Positions 50,061 through 63,599 of a stretch of DNA of 64,000 nt are shown here, one piece after another (position 1 is the stretch's first letter; each line of letters begins with the position of its first letter). Both the position numbers and the translations under genes were made by a program. The DNA is taken from contig NC_067285.1 of NCBI RefSeq assembly GCF_020740795.1, positions 78,594,842-78,658,841 of the forward strand, written 5' to 3'. A model generated the notes under the pieces. It did not search any database. It was not told the DNA's origin and was given only the letters and a program-made list of their open reading frames with translations. Source of the DNA: Apus apus (Eukaryota; Chordata; Aves; Apodiformes; Apodidae).

Positions 50061-53000
50061 CTGCAAACAAAAGAGAATGGAGTTTTAATTGTACAACTTA
50101 AGCCAGTACTTTGTTTTACAACAGTCTTGCAAAATAACAGGATTCCTAAAAAAGTTCACATTTTGCAGATTTGTCCTTTTCTTTCCTTCCTTTTCCTTCA
50201 TTGCCTTTTTACCCTCAAAGATAAAGACTGCAGCTGCTGAAACCTTATTAATAATCAGAGAAATACTCAAAAAACCAAGGTCAGGTCAACAAGTAATTTC
50301 TGTTTTTAAATGTAAAACCTGCTCCCAGTTGTTGACCTGATGTCAACAACTTCAAAAACTGTAGTTGTGGTGGTTTTTGTATTCATAGGACAGATTAAAT
50401 ATGTGCTAAGGCACTACAAGTTGCACTTCCAATGCCTCACTGCAACAAGAATGAACAGGCAAAATACCCGCAGATTCTGGACCATATGTAGTGGTCTTAG
50501 TTGTCCCCCTAAGCCCCGCCCCCCCCCAGACCCTCAAAATTAACACATTGCTTATCTGTGTTTCTCTGGGAAATAAAACCATGTATGTTTCATTCAAACT
50601 AATTTATTTATTTACTTTACATCTTTGCTGTGGCTTTCAGCAATGCTGCTAGCCTTGGCAATTTTGTGATAACCAACGGTTTTTTAGAGGGTTTTTTAAC
50701 AGCATTCAGACTACAGAGATGTTTTCTGGAGGAAAACATTCATCAATGCTACTTGTCAGTTCACCTTTAAAGAGATGGACTTGGGCTATTGCAATACTTT
50801 TTCTTATTTCCTACCTTGTCTTGTGATTTCTTTTTACACTGTACATAGGTCAGTCTGAACAAATCCTGTGCCTTTTGGGATATTCTCTCTCTTTCTAAGG
50901 CAACAGACCTTTAAGAATTTTAAGGAACTCCTAAGCGTTGACTCCTATTTCTCAGGAGCTTACAGTTCAATAAAGAAAATTTAAAACATGAAACTTAATA
51001 TACTTTTTTGCCTACAATCAAAATAAAGTGCTTTATATGTGTTTAATATATATTTATTTTTTTTAAATATTGGGACATCTGGTCAAAACTAAATATATTT
51101 ATAATCTGACATTGAAATATTCTGTTTCTTTTTAACAAGGTCTGTAAGAGCCAATAAAAATGTAGCTTTAACGTCTAATTCTGTAAACACCCAATAAACA
51201 TGAGATAATACTTTTTCAACTTGTATAAATTCTGATGCTGCTTGGTCAACAGGTTCTGGCCTGAGACTAAATATTACTGGGTGTTTTTATACATAGAAAG
51301 GAGTTTACTTGAATGTTAACATATTCATTTCATAAAGCACAATTTTAACTTCTATAACATGGATTGTTTGGGCTGATGAGAGTTTCTTTTTGAGGGGTCT
51401 GTTGTTTTTTTTAAGAATACAAGTTATGGTTGCAAAAACACATAAAACTTACCTTCATGAAGGAGCAGCATTCTCTCCACTAAACCACTTGGAGCAGCTA
51501 GATCAACAGGCCTCTCAAAATCTGTATTTTTGGCATTTATGTCTGCCCCAAATTCAAGGAGTAAGTTTACAATCTCTGTACTAGAATGCTGGGCAGCAGC
51601 ATGGAGTGGAGTTTCCAAATGCTTTCCTTTCTGCACATTGGCACCTGGCAGGTAGATGCACGGAGATATAAGAAGAAATTAATTAAAACTGTAATTGAGT
51701 AAAGATGATATTACTACACAAACAAACCAACTCCACTGTCCTAGAATGCAACAGTGAATTTAGCCACTTCACTAATTTTATTGTGTAGCACTATACCTAT
51801 TCATATCAGTGTTTTGGGGTTTTTTTAATCCATACCCTTATCCTAGGTTTTATTACATAAGCACAACTAAACTCTAAAGGAAAATACTTTATAAAAACAA
51901 AGAAAGTCAAATTAGGTCATGTGAGCATCACTGTACCAAAGAATGCAGAATATACCCTTCTGTTACTGTTTTTAATGTATGGTTGTATTTGAATCTTAAA
52001 ATAAGCTAACTGTTCTGCAATTCTTAAACATAAAACTCATGACATAGGATATTTAATCATACAGACTGACTTAATGAGAAACTATTTACCTGCTTCCCTT
52101 CAGTTCTAAATAACCTGCAATTTACTAGAAAAACAATTCCAGTGCAATAATGGCAAGTCTGTAATTACTCATTTCCATTAATTCTGCTGCAGGACACACA
52201 AGCCCTGTATGTCACTACCCGAAATACAGCAAAGGATCCTTTAGCTATGTTGATTGTGTCCCTGGATTTGTGCTGAGACAGAGTGAGCCTCCAGTATCTC
52301 TTTCCCATGGATTAAATCAAGTGAAATTTAGGACCAAATGCCTTTTACCTTACTTCTCCCTGCAACTCAGCCTCTATGCTTTCTAAAATGATTGATCACA
52401 GCATGCTGAAGAATGAAAAAGGGTGGCATGGCATTGCTAAAAAAGTTCTGTTGAAAGCTGAATGATTACTATAGAAAACTACTTTCTCAAACCTGATTTT
52501 TAACCTTTTTCCCCTACAGAAAATGAGTATCTACCAAGCTGTAGTAGGTGCTAAAAATTTCCATTATTGGTCTTGCTTCCCTTTTTCCTCATATGCTTGC
52601 TATGCCACAAAAAAAAAGAAAGATTAAGTAAGTTATTACAAGAAAACATGAATGAACATAGAAGTAGAGCCCTGCAAGCAAGAGTTCTAGTTGCACTGAT
52701 TGAGCACAGCTCACTTCAAAGGTGAGTACAGGATGCTCATTTTACATATGAGTAATATTTTTATTTAAATCATGACGTACCTGCATAAAGAAGCTTTCGA
52801 ATACAATGGATCTGCTGTGAAACACATGCTACATAGAGAGGTGTTCCCAAATGAGGAAGATCTTGATCAACATCTATACCCCAGGATATCAGTACCTCCA
52901 GACATTCACTGTGACCTGTCAGTACAAAGAGTGACAGAGTTTGCTTGACTTCAGTAAGCTGTCTAATAGGCAAAACTAGACATATTTCTTAAAAGTCTTA

Positions 53001-56000
53001 TTGTCATCTTATTCTTAACAGTCTCACACAGTCATCAACTGCTCCACGTTTTCTCAGCAGGTAATTTCTTACCTCTGCTGGCTGCTTCATGAGTTGGTGA
53101 TGGAAGACAGGACTCCCACTGAGCTTTGGCACCATACTCTAACAGGAGCTCTGCACATGCTGCACTGCCTCTTGAACATGCATTAAATAAAGGTGTCACT
53201 CCATCAATTGTTGTAGCATTTACCTAGAATATATAAGATCTATTTAAGAACAGAACCAAAAGAAATACAATTTTTTTAACACGATATGGTAAGAAATTGC
53301 ATTGCAAAACCAAAAACTTTACTGGTTTCAATAATATAGCTTAACTGATCAGTCCCTGTGCTACTCTCTTCCTCTCACCACACTCCTCAGTTGAAATTAG
53401 TTTACTATTATTCTTGTTGAACTATGTTGAATAAACCAAAATACACCAGTAATACTAAAAAGCACACATAAACATCTGGGCAGTAAATAATTTTCAGAAG
53501 TCTTTGCATTTAGATTGTATAATTGATACAGAAAATCTGTGTAGTAGTGGGATACTGGGGACCTTCTCTCTGCAGCGCTGTCATGATTGCAAACTCCATA
53601 TTAAATGTGAGGATTATGTGCCATTTTCTTTTGTGATTTTAATCTCCAGGTTGGAGTGGTATTTCTCATGATGGAGGCAAAGCTAATATTCCCAGTGTGA
53701 TAGAATGAAGTAAGAAAATAGGAAATTTGTGAGGGCTAGTAATACTAAACCAAGCAGCACAGGTATCACGAAAGGGCCTCCTTCCAGGACTCTGGCCTAC
53801 CCTCTTCCATGCATGCCCTCAAGCCCATCAAAACAAGTACTAAAAAAATTCAGACAGGAAAATGAAATTTGTTTTTATAGTTTTGTCTATATTATCTACA
53901 GTTTTGTATCTTTAGAATCCTTGTGCTAACTGATGTGGAACGAAATTGTTTTTGGAAACATCTATGTATTTTTTCTTTGTCTGTAATAACACAGACATAT
54001 TCTACATGGTTCTCAAAACTGAATTGTGAGGACAATAAATATTTCCATCACAAAGATTAGAGACTTGAGAAACCATACATTTGAACCTTATGTCAGCAGA
54101 GACTGTAGTGAGAGTGGTCTGTAAAGTCCCATTTTTGTTTTGGGATAACAGATAACTCCAGTCTGTGTCAGGAGAAAAAAAGAGAACCAGTGCTTAGTTG
54201 TACTCAGACCGAAGAATCTGAAGAGCACACAGGTACAGTGTGACAAGAAGACATTCTAGAGGTATAAAGAACAGTCTCCTGCAAGTTACTCAAAGCAAGA
54301 GGAAACCAGTAAAGGAGAAGGACACCTTCCATATTTTAGAAGAGAAATAATGTAATGAAATTCAGAGAGGAAATAAGGCTGGTGACACACTGCTAGCATA
54401 TTCTCTCCAATTCATTAATCTGTCTCAGTGTCTGCCCAGTTCCCATATATCTTACTTCCCTGTTAGTGTTCTTCTGTTTGATATCTATTCATACACATAT
54501 AATTATGTGGTTTGTTTGGTTGTTGTTGTGGGTTTTTTTTCTTGTAACCTAACATGTCTCTAATGATGTTTCTTTGACCCATCTCTTTCCTTTGCTAGCT
54601 TTCAGATGGTAGCTTATGGTAATTAAAATGAGGTCAAGACAATTGATAACGTGAGTAGAGAGAAATATTGAAAAAAGGAAACACTCTTACATTTGCTCCT
54701 GCTTCAAGAAGGATTCTGGCACATCCTACATGATCTCCTAGGCAGGCTTCATGAAGTGGAGTTACTTGGTCAATTGTTAGTGTGTCTACATTGTACCCCT
54801 AAAAAAGACACGAATGCCATATAAAGATAATACAAAAGCTGTCAGGAGTAATTTTCTCACACTACTGTTCAAATGAATATCTTACCTATAAATAGGCTTA
54901 AAACTCTACTTACAATAAAAAAATCTGAGCTTAAAAATAATCTTTCTGCAATCAATGTATATCAATGCAGACTAAAAGTTGTCATTTCTATATTTTTAAA
55001 ATCAAAAATAGGAATAGGAAAAAGGAAGTATAAAGAAGATGGAAACAGACTGCTGAGATGCACAGTGATAGATAGGACAAAAGGCAACAAACACAAGTCA
55101 GAACACTGTAAATTCCAATTAGTTATATGCAAAAAAAATGCACTGTAGGGTCAGTGAAACCCTGGAACAGGTGCAGAGAGGTTGGTGCATTTCCATTCTT
55201 GGTGATCTTTAAAACTCAACAACCCTGAGTCTAGACTATCCTGTGATTCTATGATTCTCTGACATAAGGTCGGAAATATCTAAGCCATTAATTTTAGCAA
55301 GGAAAAACACTTCCTGTATTGATAAAATCATCAAGCCATTGAATTTTTCTGCAGTAGATGTCTCTTATTTCTCAGGAATTAATAGTTGCATTTATTGGCA
55401 TTCACCAAATAGTGAGTGTATATAGTATTTTTCAGTATTGTAGTAGCTAATATGAGAATACTGTAATATTAAAATCTATCAGTTTACCATCTCCCTTTGC
55501 TATTAACAAAATACATTTTTTTTAAATCACAGCTACAGAAAAAGCTCAGTCTTTCAGTGATTCTTCCCCTCTCAAAGTATCTGACTGATTAGTTCTATTT
55601 ACCTGAGGACTTAAAGCAGAGGAATTACAGACAGAAAGACTGACATATATTTAGATACAACTTTAGTAAAAAATTGGGGGTGAGGGGAGTAAGTTTTAAA
55701 ACCTACAGACAAAGTATTTTAAATATTAACATATCTTATCATATAAAAACAACCCATAAACGTGTATTGCTCTGAAAAAGTAAAGTGAAAAAAGCAAAGC
55801 AATGCATACTAAAACTGGATTAATAATCTATGCCAATAAATTAGGTAACATTCACAATGAAAGCAATTTTAAGAACACAGCCTTCACCTGTGACAATAAA
55901 GTCTTTAGAGAAAGAAGACGTCCTTGACTGGCTGCCTCATGCAGAGGTGAGCGATCTGCCCAAGAACCTATGTAATAACAACATTTATTGAGTAAACCAT

Positions 56001-59000
56001 ATGAATTAGAAGGATTTTGGAATGCATAGAGCAAAACAGAAAGTATAATGCACAGAATGAAGCCAACTGTCCTAAGAAATTAATTTATGCTTTTCAGAAA
56101 CTGTATTTTAAATGATCAGTTCCTAGTCAATAAATACTGCTCTATTATTAACTGTAAACTTCTCTAATAAATTATTATGTGGTAGAGAGAACAGAATATT
56201 AATATATTTACTCTAGTAATCTGATTTAATAAATTAATGAATTGCTATGTCTCCCACTTTTACTTTTGCACTATTTATTTACTTTTTAAAAATAATGTAG
56301 TATTTTTGCAGCTGGCATATAGAAGTGTACAAACCTCAGCAAATTGATATTTGAACTTAAAACAGACATAAACCTTCCTGAAAAAATCCTTAAAAAGCTG
56401 ATGTACATGAAAATCAATACAGAAATCCTTGTTAGGAGATTGATCTGCAACTACTACACAAGAGCAAGGAGAGAAATACAGTGAAAATCACATACACAAA
56501 AAATTGCTATAGTAGAAATACAGTATTAAGTTCTTATTCTAACAGGCTGATAGGGATAAAACCAGTTAAATATGCTTAATATATAATGGTTTGGCATTTA
56601 TTTTCATTTATTTATCACACACAAATAAGAAAGGGAAAAAAAGAAACCAAACAAAAACCTGGCCTTCACACACATTACCCTCCTTAACTACCAACAGAGA
56701 CCCCAGAGTCATCCTGTGGCCCCTGGAACCTGCTCTTTCCTCTTGGAAGGCTGGCCATGGACCGGTTGCTCCTGGCCAGACAGGATTGCAGACATAGTGG
56801 ATACCAATTTATTGTATGAATTTTTGCAAATAAAGTTTTGAGAGATTGTGCAAGGAAGGACCATCTTCAAAATATATTATCAATCTTTATTCCTGTAAGA
56901 AGAAAATCACTGGAACTGTAAAATGCTACAATAATCACTCATGGGAGTTATATCAAGCCCCCCAAAATTCCTGAAGAAACATAGAGAGAATTAGCTAAGT
57001 ATGATGAACTGGTAGCAATGGCAGATGAATCTCCAATGCGTAAACATAATAAATAGTGCACATTATGGAAATTGAGATAAAACCTCCATTTTCCTAGAGG
57101 TGTTAGTGAATGAAACTAAAACTTACTTAGAGGTAAGACTGTATCTTCTCACAGAATATAGAACTACATTGTGGATCTCAGCACTACTGGATGCTATTGA
57201 GGTCAAAAGCTTAGCAAAACAAAAGCACAGCTCAGTATTTTAATTATCAGAAGTCTATATAAAGATGATCACAGACATTGAAAAAAATAGGAGATTAAAG
57301 CTTTGTAAACCTAATCTTAAAAATGCATGGAGATTTCTATTACGACAGAGTATCCCATATCTGTGAAGCTCCTTGCACTCTCTCATCTGTGGGAGTGGAT
57401 GCACCATAGGCAAGATCCAGCTTCCAATACACTTTCAGAATTATTTGCACTAAGCATCTGCATGTACATGTACACACATATACTTTTTACTTAAGGTTTA
57501 TTAAATGTAATATTTTGCAATTCTTATTGCTAGTCAGAGTAACAGCTAAAAAAAACCCATACACAAAGTGATTGGGATTTTAAGGGGCATTATATGACAA
57601 AAACTGAGCCCAGAAATATGAAAGTGACCTGATTTTGAAAAAACACCAACATTTGCTCTGTCATCCAAATAAACTCAGATACATTTATCCTACTGTAGGT
57701 CAGATGTATGCAATCACCATGAGAATTTTGACCAATGCTTTCTGTAATAGTATCTGAACCAGCACTTGAGTTGTTCTAATTCAAATGAATTATATCCATT
57801 AAGTTCTTCTGCTGGCAGCTGCAAAGATTTTGAAGCTGTGTTTAGAGGTACTGAAATTTTGTCTCCCTTTCTCTACAAATAAAAACTTCTCTGTCTTGAC
57901 AGTTTATCCTACTCCTAAACTAACAGGAGGAAAAAAAAAAAAAAAAAAAAAAAAAGACTTACTTATTATATATAAAAACACCTAATACAATTTTATGTGT
58001 CATGAAGTTTTAATGTGCATTAAATGAACTCACACTTTGGACATTTTTGTAGCTGTAGATAATAATTCTGAACCAGAACAAAGACACTGGTAGGAAAGCA
58101 ACATTTTTTCCACTTTTCTTTCCTTCATCTTCCCTCTTGAATTGCACAAGTCTGTTAATGTCATTACTTCAGTGACATTTGAGAAGCAAATTATGCCAGA
58201 TCTTACTGTAAGCTCTGTTTTACACCTAGGCCCACCTTATACCCCCATCTTCATGTAAAGACATATAGCAGCTAGCTGTTTCTGCTAAATCCATTAAATA
58301 CAAGACGCTTGATCATCTGTACTAGAAATAAAATCTATAAGCAAAATGCTGCAGAAATATTTTGTGAAAACCAAGTCTAGAAAAAAACTTCCACATTCCA
58401 ATTGATTTCTTGATAATCATAATAAATCATCATTAAAAGAATATGCTCAAAATAAATATGTTTCATAAACATAAAATGTGTAAAAATAATTTTTTTGATT
58501 GTTGCCTTTTGCTAATCTACAAACTTGCTATGACTCTCACTTAGAAAGCATTAACAAGAAAGTAAATCAGGGCAGCTTTTCATTCATTGTTGTCTGTAAC
58601 TGCAGTATTAGCAAACATAGTCTATTCCAAAACTGTTAATGCATTAATTCCCTACTGATGTCTTCTCTGACAGATGCTGAATACAAAGTATCTCTGACTA
58701 TATTTAGAAGCCACATTAGTTCCAGGTTCTCTGGTGTATAGTTTACCAGGAAGCACAGCCTACATTGCTTTGTAAACACTAACAAGAAGGAATAAATATA
58801 TTCACCGTATTAACAGGAGAAGTTTAAAAAAAAATTACAAAGTATCATACAATACCTAAATCTCCATCTCCCCATGGCACTTCCAGACAATTGTAATTAT
58901 AAATCTTACTCATTTCTTTCAATCTGGAAAATAAAAAATAGAAATAATAAAAAAACCCCAAACCATTTTTGCTAGTTGGGCCTGTTCTAAATACACTGCA

Positions 59001-62000
59001 GCTATGTTTGGAAAAAGATCAGCAGCTCAATGTAATATGAACTTTCACCCTTCAGTAAATGCAGCTTTGAAGATATGAGTGTTTACAAGTTGCCAGTTTA
59101 TTTTCATATACTGAAGGACACGGGCCGTTTTTCTTAATTTTTCATATTATTTTTTCAACATAACTTTTCAAAGTGCCAGGACCTGTGCATTTGCTTTCCA
59201 AGACAGATTAACTGGAATGTGAACGCAAGAGAAACTCACAGTGAAATCACGAGAACCTTGAGCTGATTAAGAACTGCAGTACAAACTCCTTTTTTAACCT
59301 CATGCAGTGAGGCACATAGTTTTGCATCCCCAAATATTAGGGGATTACATGGGATTTGTAAGGGAAGCACTGCCAAATGGTCATATATTATTTTACTATT
59401 TACTGATAACATACTCAGAAAAGAAATAAGCAAAGATGTTCTGAAAATCTTTCAAATGCTATTTAGGCCATACAGTGAACTATGTTTTTCTTGTAGCTGC
59501 TCACGATTGCCTCAATTATCTTCTAAACAATTCTTCGGTTGATACATTAGGGTTTTGATAACTATTCTCAGCAGTGAAAAAAACCTTAAATAGGTATTTG
59601 CTGTTCTGAATTTGGTCAGTTTCTAAGTTAGTATTATCTTCTTCAAGTTTTCCTACAGACTTCACTCCTCTACATCTACCTGCAATTACCTGTGAGTCAT
59701 TCCTGCAGTTATGATCATCATAGTATTAACATACCAAGTAAAAACATTTTCGTATAAGTCATTAACTTCAGTCATCCCATCTTTTTGTTTCTATTTCCAA
59801 AAATGTGTGTACTCTTAAAAGCAAAACAAAACAGTGCAAGAGGTACATTGAAAAGTAAATCAAGGAGGACTGGAATTGAATGGACATCTCACCAATGGCA
59901 CTGGGAGAAGATTTATGCCAGGGCTCAGCACTTCAGAAAAATACTGCTCTAAGGGTAAACAGATGGTATCCCAGTCCTCAGAAGAAGCAGGATCAACAGA
60001 GAAGAACTGAAAATACAGGCCTGACACAGTTCACTACTGGGAGATGAGAAACATGGACTATTTGGAAAGTACTGTGGTTAAAAAGTATTTCTGCAAAACT
60101 AACAAATGCTATCTATTAAGCTCATTGCTGTCACTTTTATTCCTTAAGATGTATTCTGAGTACTTCAGTTTGTGGCAACTAAAGCAAAAGATGGGCTCAA
60201 AAACTGTAACAGAAAAACTGTAACATTGTAGTCCCAAGGATCAACAGGCTCACTTCACTTTAGTTGTTAAAACTGTCTGACATTTTATATATGTAATTAA
60301 GGTCTAACAGATTTTTACTGCAGCACTGTAAAACTACCCACTTGTCTAAAGCCCTTGCAGGATAAAGAAGTGTATAAACTACTTAACTGATATTTAATGT
60401 TAAAAAATTATTGAAAATACTAAGCCAAGGACTTAAAAGTTAAGAAATGAATTTTTGGTGCTTAACTGTGATTAGATATGACCAGCAAACCAGAAGCCAC
60501 TTCTTTTTACAAAATGAAATTCCATCAATCAATCAATCAATCAACACTGAAGAACTCCAAAATAATCAGAATATAGCTTAGAGATTATTAAAACACATCT
60601 GAGAGAGAAGATGTAGCTCAAGTGGCATTTAAGTTTTCTATTTCAATATTTAAAATAATCTTTGTTTCATATAAAAGTATATAAATATATACACACATAA
60701 ATATATAAACATATGCATACAAAAAAATGAAACCTTGATTAGTTCAAACCAATATTCTTTCCAGTGTTTATTATCATACAGACTGAAAATTTTGGTATTT
60801 CATTCCAAATGCAAATGCCAACCATTTCCTACTCTTGAAAACCATAAAAAACTTATTTTTTCCCCACACAGTTCTGTTTATGATGCATCCACATTACATT
60901 ACACCACATTAGTTTTGTCATTCCAGTATTGCATTCAATTAATGGGTTAGTATTCACATTTTTTTGTTTCTCCACCTCTATTAAGATCTCTCACTCTTTA
61001 AGACATGGTATCCACACTATAAACTGAGTATAACATTGTTCATTTTATATTTCCTTTTTCACGGTATTCTTCCAATAAAAAAAAGAATACTTCAACACTC
61101 TTGCTGAGTCTATCTTCATTGTGTCATTCATTCATACTATTTTATCACTAAGGAGCTAAAAGACAAAGAGTTTTCATGCTTAAATTGTAAAACCAATCTA
61201 ATTGCTTTGTTTCTCCAGAGTACTTGAGCACTAGAGTGTACACTGAAAGCATAGTTTAATTATGGTTATGAGAGCTTAGAGCTTCTGAAATTTCAGCCTT
61301 AGATAATAATAACCATGATCAGCCAAGAAACTTTTAGGTTAGAGGGTTGGTCTTAAAACATGTAAATGCCACACAAAAGACAAGAACAGAATTTATTTTT
61401 AGGGACATTATCCTTCCATTCACTACTAGTCTTTGCAACATCAGGAAAACATAGGGTGTATTTTTTCTGAGTATAAACCTAATGCATTCTTAGAACATCA
61501 TCCATCTTGCACATCAAGGGAAGCAAGGACTTTGTGGAAAAGTACAGCATGAGACTACATTGTCAAATATAGGGTTACAATGCATTAGAGGGTCAAACCA
61601 GTGTGGCACAGACAACCTTACTTTTAACAATTCCTAAGTCTTGAGTGCTTCAGCATTGCAATTTAATATACTTTTCACATAGAAACATGAGCCACTAAAC
61701 TGTATTGAAAAACCTAAAAGAACACAACTGCAATATCCAACCACATCTCACTGGGCTCCCAACAGGGGAGACATCATGTTACATGAAGGCAATGGTAACG
61801 GTGGTGGCAGCAGCAGTTGCTGCTGTTGGCCTCGTGTTGGGCCTTGCACACACAAGAAGATGTGTGTCAGGCCCCTTCTCCTGTCCCATTAAAGCTCAGC
61901 ACAACTCTCCTCTCCATTGCTCAGGGACAGCTTGTTCTTTCTTCTTCAAGGACCAACAGTTAGTTGGGTATTTTTCTACCTGAATGTAGCTTGCAAACTC

Positions 62001-63458
62001 TGTGTGCCATACCTACAGCACCAAGGTATAAACTCACATCAACCTTTAATACAGTCATCTGTTAAGACCCACTGAACCATATCAAGGAGTGGCTAGTGCT
62101 AGCACTGATAAACTTTTGTAAAATTTCTTTCCAGTTTAAAGGATAATGTCCTAGTTTTTTGGCAACTGCTAACCTAACTAGCTGACATGTTCATAAATGA
62201 AATTACTTTAGATCAGGAAAACTTAGCCCAAAGAGTGAACAATATGAAGCTAAAAGATACATTGCATATTAAAACTGATTAATAAACATAACCTTACAGT
62301 GCTGTTGCATTGAAACAGTTACTTAGAAAGCTATAATTAGCTGTTGCTTACATTCTTGAATATTGCTTAGTTCTAAGTACTGGAAATTAGCAAAGATATT
62401 TTAAGAATAACTCTGATTTCTGTAACATACAGCTACATTTTACATGGTAATTTAATAATTTAATAATTATTTTTATGCACAATATATCAAATCTCTTCCC
62501 TGTCTCCTCCTTTTCTTGACTACTTTCTTATCTCTAGTTTATAATTTGTTATCATATTAGCAAGAATTGCAAGTTGGATTTCCTTATTTTCTTTTCGTTT
62601 CACTCTAAGCCTTATGATAGTCAATATTGATTTGAATTATGATCAATCTTTCACAAAATTCCTGTTAGACTCTTGCAGTTACTCAAAGCTCCCTTTTACA
62701 CACTTGTACTATATAAAAATTAGGAAAACAGAGCACAGAAAATAGCAGTCCAAAACACTTATTTTATAATAGTTTTTTCCTCACTGCTGAAAACGTCAGT
62801 GTCCAACAACTTAAATACCTCTTAAGTACTTCTCTATGCAAACCCTTACAATTATATCTTTGTCTTTAGTGTCTTAGTACAGCACAATAATTCTGTCAAC
62901 TGTAGTTCCTCCATTGCCTCCTATTTTATCTACCTAGAAACTTCTCCTTACATATACAGTTATATGTAAAATTCACTCCTCCCCCTCCTTTCATTACCCA
63001 GTTCCATGTTGTAAACAATTAGCCTTCAGTATCCAGTTACCTTGTGACAGGACAGCAAAAGTCAGGGTAAGTCAAGCCTTAAACACTTGCAGAAAACAAA
63101 TAGGGCAGATAAACATGAAAAGGTATTTCAGATCAGCTGATAAGTGCACAGAAACAACAAAAATAGCTTCAAAACCCTTGTGTTAACCCATGCAAGACAA
63201 TGAAATGCCACAAACAGAAGCATGCATTTATCTTACAGCTAGAAAAAAAAAAAATCAAAAAGCATTTTTGAGCTAGAACATCGTAAATTGGGTCAGCTTA
63301 GCACATTTCAGTACATGGTTTCTGAAATGGCTGCTATACTAACCTTGGCTGGTCAGAATACCCCAGCTAGCTTTTCTTTTCGCAGGACACTCCCCTATAC
63401 TTTCTAGGCGTCTTTTGGGGAGATTCTGGCTCCTCTGAACAGCAGTGTTGTTTGTCAT
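49933..63458 (-). CDS. ASB5: ASB5, ankyrin repeat and SOCS box protein 5
   Basis: Seven coding exons on the - strand, in transcript order: 63458-63344, 55967-55888, 54798-54691, 53223-53073, 52915-52781, 51644-51453, 50060-49933. Total 909 nt, 302 residues plus TAA (human 329). All introns are GT-AG and phases agree. Residues about 40-255 are ankyrin repeats (SPLHEAASQGRLL, TPLHEACLGDH, TPLFNACSRGS, TPLYVACVSQQ, TPLHAAAQHSSTEIVNLLLE). Residues about 262-302 are the C-terminal SOCS box (SLCQLCRLCIR, LPTILKNFL), which in this family recruits Elongin B/C and Cullin-5 to form a ubiquitin ligase, with the ankyrin repeats binding substrate. In mammals ASB5 is associated with muscle and vessel remodelling. 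The six downstream exons are secure; the first exon given here is inferred from phase and ORF, and an alternative exists at 58856. Confidence 0.9.
51453..51644 (-). CDS. ASB5: ASB5 coding exon 6
   Basis: It encodes (G)ANVQKGKHLETPLHAAAQHS, STEIVNLLLEFGADINAKNT and ERMLLLHE, the last ankyrin repeats. Donor gtaagt. Confidence 0.95.
52781..52915 (-). CDS. ASB5: ASB5 coding exon 5
   Basis: It encodes (G)HSECLEVLISWGIDVDQDLP then LGTPLYVACVSQQIHCIRKL and LYA. Donor gtacgt. Confidence 0.95.
53073..53223 (-). CDS. ASB5: ASB5 coding exon 4
   Basis: It encodes VNATTIDGVTPLFNACSRGS, ELLLEYGAKAQWESCLPSP and THEAASR. Ends in phase 1 before gtaaga. Confidence 0.95.
54691..54798 (-). CDS. ASB5: ASB5 coding exon 3
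   Basis: It encodes exactly 36 codons: GYNVDTLTIDQVTPLHEACL through ILLEAGAN. Phase 0 at both ends; donor gtaaga. Confidence 0.95.
55150..55262 (+). mobile_element. CR1 LINE 3'-end fragment, sense
   Basis: About 110 bases run from 'gaaaccctggaacaggtgca' to the CR1 tail 'gtgattctatgattctctga', inside ASB5 intron 2. It is severely 5'-truncated. Confidence 0.88.
55888..55967 (-). CDS. ASB5: ASB5 coding exon 2
   Basis: It encodes (G)SWADRSPLHEAASQGRLLSL then KTLLSQ, the start of the ankyrin array. Acceptor acatag, donor gtgaag, phase 1 to 0. Confidence 0.95.
57931..57955. repeat. Homopolymer A tract of 25 bases
   Basis: Uninterrupted A25 on the + strand. No adjacent gene-like sequence or clear flanking duplication was seen, so a processed retroposed copy cannot be claimed. 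Length may be affected by sequencing error. Confidence 0.9.
58856..58913 (-). CDS. ASB5: ASB5 candidate alternative first coding exon, form B
   Basis: ATG at 58913 opens 19 codons (MSKIYNYNCLEVPWGDGDL) and ends in phase 1 before gtattg, so it joins exon 55967 in frame. A good acceptor (ttttccag) lies at 58924-58925 with the exon starting at 58923, suggesting an internal exon with the start codon inside. Form A cannot be spliced in frame into it because a stop follows at once. Using it gives a 283-residue protein. Confidence 0.5.
60522..60544. repeat. (CAAT)n microsatellite
   Basis: Five to six perfect CAAT/ATCA units in tandem. Confidence 0.9.
63344..63458 (-). CDS. ASB5: ASB5 candidate first coding exon, form A (residues 1-38)
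   Basis: An open frame starts at ATG 63458 (A at -3), reads MTNNTAVQRSQNLPKRRLES and continues to ASWGILTSQ. It ends in phase 1 at cca ag|gttagt, exactly the phase that the exon at 55967 needs; joined, it reads TSQ-GSWADRSPL, like the human junction GQ-GSWADRSPL. The peptide is basic and unlike the hydrophobic N terminus of the human long form as I remember it. It would be soluble, with no membrane segment. Confidence 0.55.
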
Positions 63459-63599
63459 TATTTGTTTGTCGAGGAAAGTCTGTTTGTCATTGGTGCAGGT
63501 AGTCTCGTCTGACGAACATCCAGAAATAGTTTTCTACTACTTTTTTTTTTTTTCCTCCTCTCGCTTTTTCATAAAGGATCTTGCCGTACTTACTGTAGA

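Larger units (their letters stand above)
55968..63343 (-). other. ASB5: ASB5 intron 1 region
   Basis: AT-rich intron between form A exon and exon 2, containing the form B exon. Notable contents: a GC-rich patch of about 140 bases at 56655-56795 of unknown origin, a 25-base A run at 57931, a CAAT microsatellite near 60522-60544, and a GC-richer patch at 61740-61935 with GCAG units. None of these is called as a gene. Confidence 0.5.

Noticed and set aside
57931-57955. Poly(A) run taken as the tail of a processed pseudogene
   Set aside because: No coding-like sequence precedes it on either strand and no target-site duplication is evident.
58856-63458. Splicing ASB5 form A exon (63344) into the exon ending at 58923
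   Set aside because: The phase-1 junction creates an immediate in-frame TGA, so the two are better seen as alternatives.
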